In this document: piece after piece, positions 18,526-27,626 of the stretch
Layout of the letters: the number at the start of each line of letters is the position of its first letter
Numbering within the stretch: position 1 is the first letter of the stretch
Made by a program: the position numbers and the translations under genes
NCBI RefSeq assembly: GCF_025558485.1
Contig: NZ_CP102930.1
Coordinates: 1,302,001-1,366,000, forward strand
Length of the DNA: 64,000 nt
Source: Bdellovibrio bacteriovorus
Lineage (GTDB): Bacteria; Bdellovibrionota; Bdellovibrionia; Bdellovibrionales; Bdellovibrionaceae
Direction: 5' to 3'
The notes under the pieces: model-generated
What the model was told of the DNA's origin: nothing
Seen by the model: only the letters and a program-made list of their open reading frames with translations
Databases searched by the model: none

Positions 18526-21316
18526 AGAACATGTAACAGCTGCCCTCGGTAAAATTCAGAGAACGGCTGACTATGATTTCTTCTTTGAAAACTTAAAATC
18601 ACCCGACTGGCTTGAGCCTTTGGATGAGCTAAAGCAGTTTGATCGCCCAAGTGAACCTTTAAGAGAAGGTGACTCTGTACGGTATCCTTTTTGGCCACCC
18701 GCAAAATATCTTGTTAAGATTGCTTCGGAGAAGCCTGAAAAAGTGATGCAAATCATCCTAAAGGTTCCAGCTACTGAAAATCCTCGGGTACATGAAGACT
18801 TTGTGGATGCGGCTCTTAAGATGCCTCCTTCGGTTTCAGTGAATCTTTATAAAAAGATAGTCCAGTGGCTCGGTTCCAATGACACAAATTTTTTTCTTCT
18901 ACCGTCTAAGGTTGCTGCTTACATTGTGCAATTAAGGGCTGGTGGGTTTTCAAAAGAAGCATTACAGGTTTCTGACGTCTTGCTTGGTATCCGAAAGTTT
19001 GAAAAAGAAACCGACGATAACAGTTTCATCAAGCGTGCAGATCCTATTATCCGTAACGAATGGGATTACGATGAGGCCCTAAAAGATATCGCACCATCTT
19101 TTCATAAAGAGGATAAAGTAAATTTAATAAAACTCCTTTGTGAAAAATTGCGTCAGGCAATTCTATTTGAGGAAAATAAAGATGACCGTGAATTTAGAGA
19201 CTTAAGCTACATTTGGCGTGGCTCAATCGAAAGCTCTGATCAGAACCATGATGACGGCCTAAAAGACATCATCGTAAATTGGATTAGAGGTCTATCTGAG
19301 GAGCTTTTGATCGAAGCTCCCGAACTTGTGGCTTCTCTTTGTGATTATTTCCGAGCAGGATTTTTTCCGATTTTCAGTCGTCTTGGTCTTCATATAGTCC
19401 GATTGAGCGGAAGAGCCGATTTGGTTTCAAAATTTATTCTCGATCAACAACTTTTCGACTGCCTCGATGTTTGGCACGAGTATGCTCTTCTCATTGAAAC
19501 GGGCTACCCACTGTTGTCCAATGCGGACAGAAGAAAATTGTTATCCATGATTGAGGCAGATGTTTTTTATAGGAACAAAGATAGTGCACCGGAAGAGATC
19601 AATGAAGAAGACAATGAGATTTCCAGATATCATTACTATTATATGATTCGTCAGTTTCTGGATGGAGATGAAAAAAAGCTCTTTGATCGGTTGCATGCAA
19701 AGTTCGGTGACCTTGAAAATCCAACTTTTCATTATTACATGAGCTCCGATTGGGTCGGATCTTCAAGTCCCAAATCCGCAGCTGAGTTAAAGTCTCTACC
19801 AACCGCAGATCTAAAAAAGTATTTGGATGATTGGGCCCCTCCAGAGAAGTGGGGTTTTGGTCCAACGATTGAAGGACTGGGTAGAGAATTGCAAGTCGTT
19901 GTAGTTGAACGCTTAGATGAATTTGCAGATAATATGGAGCAGTTCCAGTTTAGGGAAAAAACATATGTTCGCGCTATCGTGGAAGGTTTTTCAAAAGCCC
20001 TAGCTGAAAAGAAACCGTTCAAATGGGAAAAGGTAATTGATTTTCTTCTGTGGGCAAGTGGTCAGAATGATGAATCTGAAGAGGATGCATTTAAGCCAGG
20101 AGGCGACAAAGATCCAAGTTGGGGCTGGTCTCGTCAAGCGGCATGTAGGCTTGTGGAGCGCGGTCTTCTTTCAGAAACAAATGAAATCCCTTTCTCGTTA
20201 AGGGAAAAGGTATGGGACATTTTGTCATTAGGGTTGTCCGATATTCATCCCAAAGTTGAATTAGAGGATAAGTACACATCAGACAAGGGCTACTATCAGA
20301 CGGCCATCAATAGCATTCGTGGGGTTGCCTTGGAGGCCACGATTCACTATGGATTTTGGGTAAGAAGAAACCTTGGTTTATCGAAAGATGAACTTCCCAT
20401 AGATAAAGCTCCTGAACTTTTCTCTGCATTAGATAAACACCTTGATTTGCGTTTTGAGAAATCAAAATCTGTCCGCGCTATTTACGGTCGCTGGATTCCG
20501 TGGCTACTCCCCTTGAACACAAAGTGGTTTCAGGCGGCCAAAGAAAATATTCTCCCAAGAGACAAAGATTTGGATGGATACTGGGCGGCAGCCTGGGATG
20601 CGAATATACTTTTTAATCAACCTTACACAAAGGTTTTTAAGGAACTTAAAGATCACTATTCTTTAGCAATAGATCGTTTTGAGGTAAGTGAGGGTGACAG
20701 GCCTGAGAAGATTGATGAGAGATTGGTGGATCATCTTATTTCTTTTTTTCTTTACGGTGAATTTGAACTCGATTCTGAGATTCTGTCTAAGTTGTACTCT
20801 AAGCTCGATGCAAGACTTAAGAAAAGGGCTTTGGATATGATTGGTAGAGGGCTTGCAAATGAAAAGTACGAACCTGATCCAAACGTTGTGAAGCGTTCAA
20901 TTAGCTTCTGGAACTTTAGAGTCGAGGAATGCAAAAAGATGAAAGATCCAAAAGATCGAGCTGAGTTAGCCGAGTTTGGTTGGTGGTTCAAATCTGCTCA
21001 GTTTGATGATGAATGGTCATTGGACCAAGCAATAACCGTTTTAACTCTTTGTAATTACATCACTCCTGACTACATGGTCATGGAGCGATTATTGGATTTG
21101 GCCGAGAAGTATCCACAAAAAGTTGCAGAGGTATTTCGCCTTATGGTTGATTGCCGAGTCGCAGACTATGGATTTTATGGCTGGCTGGAAAAAGCAAAAA
21201 TTCTTTTGCCGAAGCTTCTGAAGACCGAGGCGCGCGAAACGGCGATCAAAACCATACATAAATTGGGTGCATACGGTTTAAATCAGTTTGGATCCTTATT
21301 GAAAGAAGTGAAATAG
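18515..21316 (+). CDS. island gene B: large alpha-solenoid-like protein
   Basis: 933 residues without signal peptide or membrane segments, so cytoplasmic. It is almost entirely amphipathic helices in short pairs, as in HEAT/ARM-type solenoids. The N-terminal 130 residues carry DYDFFFENLKSPDWLEPL, a YPFWPPAKYL block and NPRVHEDFVDAALKMP. I recall this kind of block from large uncharacterised proteins of accessory regions, but I cannot name a family. No Walker, nuclease, protease or TIR motif was found. It may be a scaffold or sensor. Start: ATG inside the end of gene A, with GAGGGAG upstream. Gene C begins on the next base after its stop. Confidence 0.75.
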   Translation: MPTKEHVTAALGKIQRTADYDFFFENLKSPDWLEPLDELKQFDRPSEPLREGDSVRYPFWPPAKYLVKIASEKPEKVMQIILKVPATENPRVHEDFVDAALKMPPSVSVNLYKKIVQWLGSNDTNFFLLPSKVAAYIVQLRAGGFSKEALQVSDVLLGIRKFEKETDDNSFIKRADPIIRNEWDYDEALKDIAPSFHKEDKVNLIKLLCEKLRQAILFEENKDDREFRDLSYIWRGSIESSDQNHDDGLKDIIVNWIRGLSEELLIEAPELVASLCDYFRAGFFPIFSRLGLHIVRLSGRADLVSKFILDQQLFDCLDVWHEYALLIETGYPLLSNADRRKLLSMIEADVFYRNKDSAPEEINEEDNEISRYHYYYMIRQFLDGDEKKLFDRLHAKFGDLENPTFHYYMSSDWVGSSSPKSAAELKSLPTADLKKYLDDWAPPEKWGFGPTIEGLGRELQVVVVERLDEFADNMEQFQFREKTYVRAIVEGFSKALAEKKPFKWEKVIDFLLWASGQNDESEEDAFKPGGDKDPSWGWSRQAACRLVERGLLSETNEIPFSLREKVWDILSLGLSDIHPKVELEDKYTSDKGYYQTAINSIRGVALEATIHYGFWVRRNLGLSKDELPIDKAPELFSALDKHLDLRFEKSKSVRAIYGRWIPWLLPLNTKWFQAAKENILPRDKDLDGYWAAAWDANILFNQPYTKVFKELKDHYSLAIDRFEVSEGDRPEKIDERLVDHLISFFLYGEFELDSEILSKLYSKLDARLKKRALDMIGRGLANEKYEPDPNVVKRSISFWNFRVEECKKMKDPKDRAELAEFGWWFKSAQFDDEWSLDQAITVLTLCNYITPDYMVMERLLDLAEKYPQKVAEVFRLMVDCRVADYGFYGWLEKAKILLPKLLKTEARETAIKTIHKLGAYGLNQFGSLLKEVK

Positions 21317-22993
21317 ATGGAAGGGATAATTTGCTACGGACCGATGTGCTTCGTTCAAATGAGTTCAACAGATCCAAAACTGTTTGGATTTGCGGAATTT
21401 TTGTCTGGTCTAGCTTTAATGGTGCTCGCATGGACGATTGCCGACGTTCGTTATCGATTTAGAATTAGAACGGCCCCACTCCCTCTCCAAGGGATAACTT
21501 TCTTTGGAATGACGGCGCTCGGGGTACTTGCCCTGGCAACTGACTTGTGGCGTGCCCAAGAATGGTTTGTTCCTGTAGGTCCTCTTAATCCGACAATATG
21601 GCAGGCTCTTATGGGAGTCTTGTTCTTACTTACTTTTCTTTTATGGGCCTGGTTTGCTTTTATTAAACCACCAGTCTATGGGCGACTTAATTCTCAACGT
21701 TTTGCCAGAGTCTTGTATCGGGCCATACTTAATGGGTCTCAAGAAGAATTGGCAGTGGTTGCAGATGAGCTTACTCATTCAGTAGACAAATTGATTCATT
21801 TTGGTAGAGAGGAGCGGGAGCGGTATCCTAATAGCCCTGCTCCGCCAAAACTTAAGAAAGTTGAAGAGTTTGCCAATGCAATCTTGCTACTGATTGCGGA
21901 CGCTCGTTTTTGCCGTGCTATAGTTGCGTATTCTCCCCGTACTGCATTAGCCATTTTTGAGGATGTCGCAAAGACAAAAAAGTATCGTCTTCCCATAGAA
22001 ACATTTGCAAAAAACATAGTGCTGGAGGCGATCGGCAATAAAGACTCATTTTTATACCATGAGGAATCCGGATATAAATCTGGCTTACTTGGATATCATA
22101 AGCCCTTAACTTCAGTTATGTTCGGGAATGCAGAGATGGCTGAGAACATCAGCACTCTTCTCGATCCTGATGGCGTGAAGATGATGGATTGGGATTACAA
22201 ACAGTGGGAAGCTTACTGTCGTATTGTCCTTTTGACCTTAGAGGATTTCATATCTAAAGGCTATCAGCGACAAGCTTTCGTTTTTTTTAGGGCCAAAGGT
22301 CACCTAGAATATGCACTGGGGGATCTTTACAGATTAGATGGCGTAGAAGCAGTAGGAAGGAATGATGAACCTTCTTGTAAGCTTAGAGCAATCGTTGATT
22401 TTATTAAAGATGCTATAAGACTCCTTGATAAAAAACCAATTCCTAAGGGAATCAGGCTTAAAAGATCAGAACATCAAGATCTCGATACTATATACGACAT
22501 GATAGCTGGTCTAATGTTTGAAGTTATCTATTCAGCTTCGACCGTAACAAGTCCGCGCGGAACATGCTGGAGAATTCAACACAATTCCGTGTGGACTGAT
22601 TTATTTTGCTCCGCAAGGGAAAGCGGAGAAGCCACTCAAATAATACACTTTAAGTTTCGTCGACTTGTGTATGACGAAATTACAAGGATGAACGATTTTG
22701 TTAATTTCAAAGGCGCAAAGATTTTGGGATATTGTTTAAATGTCATGGGTTTAGAAGCTAAGAGGGAGCGCCTACACTCAAATCTTGCTCTTCACAAAGC
22801 TGTTCTTGCTTGGACTAAAAAGTATTACGCTTGGGTATATTCCGAAAACCCCGCAGTCGCAGAAGCGTGCCTAATGGCAGGATGGACGTATGACAAAAGG
22901 AATTTAAGGTTAGTTTTGACCTATCCGGCGGAAGGGTTAAGGCGCAAGCCCGGACGGTTCTACTTTTCGGTAGATCAAGTCCAAAAGCCGTAA
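21317..22993 (+). CDS. island gene C: membrane protein with large cytoplasmic domain
   Basis: 558 residues. Three membrane helices at about 24-43, 59-77 and 95-116, then about 440 residues of a mixed, mainly helical soluble domain that should face the cytoplasm by the positive-inside rule (basic residues after helix 3). No family recognised and no catalytic motif seen. The start codon follows directly on the stop of gene B with no space, so the two are made together. In many defence systems such a protein acts as the membrane-damaging effector; this is only an analogy. Confidence 0.72.
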   Translation: MEGIICYGPMCFVQMSSTDPKLFGFAEFLSGLALMVLAWTIADVRYRFRIRTAPLPLQGITFFGMTALGVLALATDLWRAQEWFVPVGPLNPTIWQALMGVLFLLTFLLWAWFAFIKPPVYGRLNSQRFARVLYRAILNGSQEELAVVADELTHSVDKLIHFGREERERYPNSPAPPKLKKVEEFANAILLLIADARFCRAIVAYSPRTALAIFEDVAKTKKYRLPIETFAKNIVLEAIGNKDSFLYHEESGYKSGLLGYHKPLTSVMFGNAEMAENISTLLDPDGVKMMDWDYKQWEAYCRIVLLTLEDFISKGYQRQAFVFFRAKGHLEYALGDLYRLDGVEAVGRNDEPSCKLRAIVDFIKDAIRLLDKKPIPKGIRLKRSEHQDLDTIYDMIAGLMFEVIYSASTVTSPRGTCWRIQHNSVWTDLFCSARESGEATQIIHFKFRRLVYDEITRMNDFVNFKGAKILGYCLNVMGLEAKRERLHSNLALHKAVLAWTKKYYAWVYSENPAVAEACLMAGWTYDKRNLRLVLTYPAEGLRRKPGRFYFSVDQVQKP

Positions 22994-23034
22994 CGATGAG
23001 TTTGTGTTGGAAGTTGAAATAGGAGATGATTCTA

Positions 23035-23685
23035 ATGGCCAATGAATGTAGTTCTGAAGAATGGTTACAAGGAAAAAGCCTTAAAGAATCAGATAGTATA
23101 TTTAAAAAATCGCCTAACTGGATGATGAACTCATGTCTGAATTTTGCCCCAGATATGACCGGGGCATACACGCGCGGGTTCAAGGCAATGGCTCAGGTGG
23201 GTATCGAAGCAATACGGGACAATCGATCTCAGCAGGATATTTTAGTTTATCCAATAGTGTTTAACTTTAGACATCATATTGAATTGCAGCTCAAAGAGGC
23301 GATCGGATACGGTTTTGAATTTTTAGACCGGTCGCAGAGTGTTCCCAACATTCACTCAATAGATAAACTTTGGAGTGAGTTAAAAAGCGTATTAGCGGAA
23401 GTGAAAAAAGTGACAGGACAATGTCCAGATGCCTCTGAGATTAAAAACGCTGAGAGAGTAATCATGGAATTGGTGTGCTTGGACCCAGAAGGAATCAACT
23501 TTAGATATGCCAAAAACAAAAAGGGTGAAGGCTCAATCGATCAAGAGTTACGCATTTTAAATCTTGAGTCCTTTTCAGGAGCCATTGACAAGTTATCCTT
23601 TTTCTTAGATTGCGTAGTAAGTCATCTCCATTTTTTGTTTGAATATAAGAATGAAGCAGAAGCAGAAATGCGTCGAATGAGCTAG
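23035..23685 (+). CDS. island gene D: HEPN-like helical protein
   Basis: 216 residues. I chose ATG 23035 (9 nt after AGGAG) over ATG 23026, which touches that site. All-helical soluble protein. Residues 75-88 contain FNFRHHIELQLKEA (Arg79, His80, His81, Glu83), followed by a spaced HSIDKLW element. This pairing recalls HEPN-type proteins encoded in defence islands, but the RX4-6H spacing is not exact. The match is weak and the function unknown. The ORF for gene E starts 4 nt after its stop. Confidence 0.7.
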   Translation: MANECSSEEWLQGKSLKESDSIFKKSPNWMMNSCLNFAPDMTGAYTRGFKAMAQVGIEAIRDNRSQQDILVYPIVFNFRHHIELQLKEAIGYGFEFLDRSQSVPNIHSIDKLWSELKSVLAEVKKVTGQCPDASEIKNAERVIMELVCLDPEGINFRYAKNKKGEGSIDQELRILNLESFSGAIDKLSFFLDCVVSHLHFLFEYKNEAEAEMRRMS

Positions 23686-23688
23686 TAG

Positions 23689-24003
23689 ATGAGAAAGAAA
23701 TTTACAGCGACTGATGCGAAGGAATACCGCGAGCATCTTGTATTTAGTGAACTGGATAAGTACGCTTCGTTTTACGATAGTTTTTCTATGTCTATTGTAG
23801 GCTTTATGACCCAAGAGTTCTCGCAAGTTTTTAAACCATGCCATCACAACCTCCTGCAAACTGGGGGAGGGTTTAGCACAGCTTTATTTTTTAACTCCAG
23901 TGAAAAGGAGTCTGCTGGAAGTTGGCGCAGGGACCGGGCAACACGCGGTTTACCTGGCTCCGTTTTTCCCCAAGATGGAATGGACCCCGACAGAGGTGGC
24001 TGA
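23689..24003 (+). pseudogene. island gene E, 3' end lost at the island junction
   Basis: The ATG at 23689 lies just after gene D, so it belongs to the operon. About the first 50 codons (to ...TQEFSQVFKP, near 23838) look like a real helical protein. After that the frame runs into the methyltransferase DNA in the wrong frame and yields a meaningless Arg/Gly-rich tail. The gene therefore appears truncated by the rearrangement at the right border. The original product is unknown. Confidence 0.5.
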
Positions 24004-24436
24004 AAACCTGCCGATGTTGCGTGAACGCATCAAGCAAAGTGAAATCCCGAACATCAACACCCCATTCCGTATGACCGTGGGTGAAGATGATTTCCCGATT
24101 CGTACTTTTGACGTCATTCTGACGATCAATACCTTCCATATCATGCACTGGAAAGAATGTAAGACCTTCATCAAACTTATCGCCGGCCGTCTGGAAGAAG
24201 GCGGGAAGGTTCTGATCTATGGGCCGTTCAACTATAACGGCAAGTTCACAACCCCCAGCAATGAAGAATTTGATAAATCCCTGCGTGAACGCGATCCACA
24301 AAGTGGTATCCGCAGCTTCGAAGACGTCTTGGCTGCGATGTTTAAGAACGGCTTTGAGTTTGTGAAAGACTTCGAAATGCCAGCGAACAACCGCATGCTG
24401 CAGTTCCGTAAATTGAAATTCGTAAGAAAGAAGTAG
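23900..24436 (+). CDS. DUF938/METTL26-like methyltransferase, N-terminus missing
   Basis: 178 residues from a GTG. The SAM-binding motif I is LLEVGAGTGQHAVY, followed by EWTPTEV, NTFHIMHW, LIYGPFNYNGKFT and a C-terminal MPANNRMLQFRK. This is the complete core of the DUF938 family. Family members have about 20-25 more residues in front (an ERNKxPIL-type helix). Here the upstream DNA no longer encodes it in frame, although a short frame in another phase (ATG 23838, reading MPSQPPANWGRV then stop) could be its remnant after a 1-nt change. Activity is doubtful; the substrate of the family is unknown to me. Confidence 0.7.
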   Translation: MKRSLLEVGAGTGQHAVYLAPFFPKMEWTPTEVAENLPMLRERIKQSEIPNINTPFRMTVGEDDFPIRTFDVILTINTFHIMHWKECKTFIKLIAGRLEEGGKVLIYGPFNYNGKFTTPSNEEFDKSLRERDPQSGIRSFEDVLAAMFKNGFEFVKDFEMPANNRMLQFRKLKFVRKK

Positions 24437-24441
24437 ATCAG

Positions 24442-25401
24442 CTAGATCCTTTTAAATCTTTGCTTATATTCTGCCGGGGTCAGATCGATGGCGTTCTTAA
24501 ACCCCCGGCGGAAGTTCGATTCGTCAGGAAATCCCAGCTTTTCGCAGATTTCGCCCAGGGAAAGATCCGTGCTGGTTAAAAGCTTTGCCGCTTGATTGAA
24601 CTTCACCAGTCGGAAGAATTTCGACGGTGTCCAGTTCAGTTCCTTCTTAAAATATCGGGAAAGTGTTTTGGTCGAGATGGCTAGTTTTTCGGCCACCAGT
24701 TCGGTGTGAACTTCACTGGCCGGAGTTCGTTCAATCAGACTCTTGATTTTCACAAACTTATCATTGGCGGAAGAAGCCAGCTCCAATTCGTAAAACGGAT
24801 CGTGCTTTTGCATCTGTACAGGTGTCATCAGGTATTTTTGGACCTCTGCCAGCGCTCGGTCATTGCCGACAGACTTAATGGCCTGTTCAAAAATGGGGAA
24901 GTAGCCGTTGGCACCCGCGGCGGTCAGGTCTTTCGCCGCCAGGCTTAGAACCTTATTGCAGTCCCACTGAACATTCGGAAAATTTTCTTCAAGTCCCTTC
25001 ATCAACCACCAGGTGGCGGTAGCGGACTTGCGGTTCAGTCGTCCTGTACGTGCGTGAAATAGAACTCCGGCGCAGTAGCTCCAGATCACCTTGTTCTTTG
25101 GAAGAGTATCCAAGTACTGCTGTAACTTTTCATTTAAGGACAAACCTTTTTGGGCATCTTTCAAGGATGAGGTCCAAAATCCCGGCACCACAATGACATC
25201 CGGATCGAAATCATCGATGGCCATCTCGGGGCTCAGTTCCTGGTTGTGAGCGCAGCGGACCGGGGCTTTTTTTAGCCCCACGATTTTGGCTGAAAAGGCC
25301 TGTTTACCCAGAATAAGATTGGCGGCTTTAAAGAAATCCAGTCCCGCCAGCAGTCCCGAAGGCAGACACTGTGGATAAGCCAACAGTCCGATTTTGATCA
25401 T
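24442..25401 (-). CDS. GlxA-type AraC-family regulator
   Basis: 319 residues. Residues 1-185 form a DJ-1/PfpI-like domain (class I amidotransferase fold, IVVPGFW and SYCAGVLFHARTGRLN elements) used as a sensor. Residues 215-318 carry the two helix-turn-helices of AraC proteins (STKTLSRYFKKEL and GEICEKLGFPDESNFRRGFK). It is a cytoplasmic transcription activator with unknown effector. It is divergent from the metallohydrolase at 25506, which is the natural candidate target, and convergent with the methyltransferase remnant with 5 nt between stops. Confidence 0.9.
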   Translation of the reverse strand: MIKIGLLAYPQCLPSGLLAGLDFFKAANLILGKQAFSAKIVGLKKAPVRCAHNQELSPEMAIDDFDPDVIVVPGFWTSSLKDAQKGLSLNEKLQQYLDTLPKNKVIWSYCAGVLFHARTGRLNRKSATATWWLMKGLEENFPNVQWDCNKVLSLAAKDLTAAGANGYFPIFEQAIKSVGNDRALAEVQKYLMTPVQMQKHDPFYELELASSANDKFVKIKSLIERTPASEVHTELVAEKLAISTKTLSRYFKKELNWTPSKFFRLVKFNQAAKLLTSTDLSLGEICEKLGFPDESNFRRGFKNAIDLTPAEYKQRFKRI

Positions 25402-25505
25402 GGGCGCCTCCGTTTATTGATGTCCGTAAATGACCTTATTATGTCTATTTGTGACATTTTACCTTTGAACCAAATAGCTGACAATAGGCTATCAGGAGGT
25501 TCTTC

Positions 25506-26276
25506 GTGAAAATTCGTCAGATCAGAAACGCCACGATTTTGTTGGATTACGGGGCCCAGAAAATTCTGGTGGATCCGATGCTTTGTCGGGCGGGCAGAAT
25601 TCCCAGTTTGAAATGGCTCACCAAGAACCGTCGTCGAAACCCATTGGTGGAACTTCCCGATGGAACAGATCAGGTCCTGAACACTGTGACCCATGTTTTG
25701 ATCACGCACTGCCAGAAAGGACATTTCGACCATCTGGATCAGAAAGCAATCAAATGGATAAAAAGCCGAAGGCTTCCGGTGTTGTGTCAGTCTGATGACG
25801 AGAAGTTCTTAAAGAAACTGGGTTTTGATGTGCAGATGCTTATTCCCGACAAGAAAAACTCTTTTGCCGGGGGCGAGATTTCGCTTGTCCCTTGTTTGCA
25901 TGGTGAGGGGCTTGTGGGGTCTTTCATGGCACATGGATACGGCTATGTTTTGGATCTTCCGGGGCATCCCCGAGTGTATGTCGTGGGGGATTCGATTCTT
26001 TCAAATGAAGTTCAGAGCGCTCTAAGTCACTTTAAACCCGACGTTGTGGTCATGCCCGGTGGCGGAGCCAGGTTTGATATCGGTGGAGAGATCATCATGG
26101 GACTGGATGATGTACTGCCGATGCTGAAACTTTTTTCGGGAACTTTAGTCGTCAATCATCTGGAGGCTTTGGATCACTGTCCGGTCACTCGCCAGCAGGT
26201 GCGGGAAGTGGGGGAAAAGCATGGCATGCTATCCCGTTTGTTAGTGCCCGCGGACGGAGAGCAAATGGAATTCTAA
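25506..26276 (+). CDS. metallo-beta-lactamase-fold hydrolase (UlaG-like)
   Basis: 256 residues, GTG start 5 nt after AGGAGGT. The N-terminus KIRQIRNATILLDYGAQKILVDPM is split over the first strands of the fold. The metal motif HCQKGHFDHLD matches HxxxxHxDH of UlaG-like, ribonuclease-Z-like hydrolases; later Asp and His ligands sit in VVGDSI and VNHLEALDHC. Cytoplasmic, substrate unknown. It is divergent from the GlxA-type regulator, suggesting control by it. Confidence 0.85.
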   Translation: MKIRQIRNATILLDYGAQKILVDPMLCRAGRIPSLKWLTKNRRRNPLVELPDGTDQVLNTVTHVLITHCQKGHFDHLDQKAIKWIKSRRLPVLCQSDDEKFLKKLGFDVQMLIPDKKNSFAGGEISLVPCLHGEGLVGSFMAHGYGYVLDLPGHPRVYVVGDSILSNEVQSALSHFKPDVVVMPGGGARFDIGGEIIMGLDDVLPMLKLFSGTLVVNHLEALDHCPVTRQQVREVGEKHGMLSRLLVPADGEQMEF

Positions 26277-26308
26277 TTGGTAACCGCTTCGCGTGGTCAA
26301 ATCCCTCT

Positions 26309-27085
26309 TTAGTTTTTATTCTGTAATATCACAATGGCTTGGCCGGTGCCTTTGATCGCAAGCTTTCCATTTTGGATAACAAGGCCATCGCCATCTTTGA
26401 CTGCTTTGCCATTCCAGGAAAGATCCCCGATTGAAACGGCATAGGCAAACTTGTCTTCCGGAATGTCAAAGGTCTGCTCATCGCCGTCGATTTTAGCGGC
26501 GTACAACCACACATCTTGCCTAATGATCAGGGGTGCGGAGGCTGGCGCCGCCAGCAGATTAAACCCACTTCCATTCAAACCCGCCTGTTGCACTACAGGT
26601 GTTCCGGATTTTGAGTTTGGCAGAATCCAGATCTGCAACAGACGCAAAGGTTCGTTGCTTAGATTTCCTTCTGCGTGAAAGATTCCGTCACGCGCACTCA
26701 TCAGTTGCAGATGTTCAGCCGGAACTTCCTGATTGGTTCCTTTGTTGTCCAAGTGCTGAAGCTTTCCGTGCACCACCCAAGTCAGAATTTCCATGTCGTT
26801 GTGGGGATGATCGGGAAAGCGGCTTTTAGGTTGAATTTTTGCATCCGCCAAAACCAGCAGATTTTTTAATTGTTCACCACGGCCTGAATAAGGGCCGACC
26901 GTGGCGATAAAGTGATCTTTTAAAGACAGCCAGCCCAGATTCATTTCCGGCAATTGCGAACAAGGCCTTACTTGAATGTCGGATAGTTTTGAATTCATAG
27001 AACTGTCTCCTAAAGTCACAAATTGAAACAAAGCCATAACAACAAGGACGCTGATGCCGATCAGGACGGCGAATCTTTTTCTCAT
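26309..27085 (-). CDS. pirin-family cupin with N-terminal membrane anchor
   Basis: 258 residues. The bicupin core includes the pirin metal motif HPHNDMEILTWVVHGKLQH (two His and Glu) and the paired C-terminal barrel. Pirins bind iron and some act as quercetinases or redox sensors. Residues 7-27 form a hydrophobic anchor, uncommon in pirins. Two starts are possible: ATG 27085 (AAGGAG, adds the anchor) and ATG 26998 (AGGAGA, soluble form). I report the longer one. It is divergent from an HxlR regulator, a common pairing. Confidence 0.85.
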   Translation of the reverse strand: MRKRFAVLIGISVLVVMALFQFVTLGDSSMNSKLSDIQVRPCSQLPEMNLGWLSLKDHFIATVGPYSGRGEQLKNLLVLADAKIQPKSRFPDHPHNDMEILTWVVHGKLQHLDNKGTNQEVPAEHLQLMSARDGIFHAEGNLSNEPLRLLQIWILPNSKSGTPVVQQAGLNGSGFNLLAAPASAPLIIRQDVWLYAAKIDGDEQTFDIPEDKFAYAVSIGDLSWNGKAVKDGDGLVIQNGKLAIKGTGQAIVILQNKN

Positions 27086-27173
27086 TCTTCGTGGCTCCTT
27101 ATGCTATTCTGGGGCAGGTGGTATATTTAGTAAAGTAGGGGTATTTTGGAAACTAGTTTCCTGGAGTGAACTA

Positions 27174-27491
27174 ATGGCGAAAAGTAAATCATTGGAGGCC
27201 TGCCCGGTGTATAAGACCGCGATGATCCTGGATGGAAAATGGACGATTCTCATTTTTAGAGATTTGCTGGCAAACAAAGTCGTCCGGTTTAACCAGCTTC
27301 GTCGCTCTTTGGGTTCGATCAGTCCCAAAACCCTGACCGAGCGCCTGACCGAATTGGAAGATCAGGGCCTGGTCGCCAGAAAAGTCTATGCCGAGGTCCC
27401 GCCACGGGTTGAATACTCGCTGACCGAAAAGGGCAAAGGCCTTTCGGCCGTCTTTGATTCCATGGCGAAATTCGGCAACAAGTGGTTATAA
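27174..27491 (+). CDS. HxlR-family transcriptional regulator
   Basis: 105 residues from ATG 27174 (GGAG 8 nt upstream). The family signature ACPVYKTAMILDGKWTILI (Cys followed by GKW) and the winged HTH with SPKTLTERLTELEDQGLV are clear. The single Cys near the N-terminus can act as a redox or electrophile sensor in some HxlR proteins. It probably represses the divergent pirin gene and itself, inferred from the arrangement. Confidence 0.92.
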   Translation: MAKSKSLEACPVYKTAMILDGKWTILIFRDLLANKVVRFNQLRRSLGSISPKTLTERLTELEDQGLVARKVYAEVPPRVEYSLTEKGKGLSAVFDSMAKFGNKWL

Positions 27492-27626
27492 GTCGAGGTG
27501 CTCGTAGAAGATCTGCGAATGGTTAATAGCTTGCCACGATGTGTGGTAACTATTGTAATGTCCACAGATGCAGTTTACTTGCAATGATACAGCCCCGTTG
27601 GATATGATTCCCGAATTGATTGTGTT

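Larger units (their letters stand above)
17723..23880 (+). mobile_element. accessory gene island inserted after ssrA
   Basis: Between the ssrA terminator and the DUF938 methyltransferase lies a block that is visibly more AT-rich than its surroundings. It holds four tightly packed genes of unknown function, plus the start of a fifth that is cut off. The 3' side of tmRNA genes is a well-known integration hotspot. I saw no integrase, no transposase and no second copy of the tmRNA 3' end at the right border, so mobility is inferred from position, composition and the damaged right junction only. The exact ends are estimates. Confidence 0.5.

Noticed and set aside
23800..23900. Search for a direct repeat of the tmRNA 3' end as right attachment site
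   Set aside because: Only short chance matches (such as ACCCAAG) are visible; no convincing att repeat.
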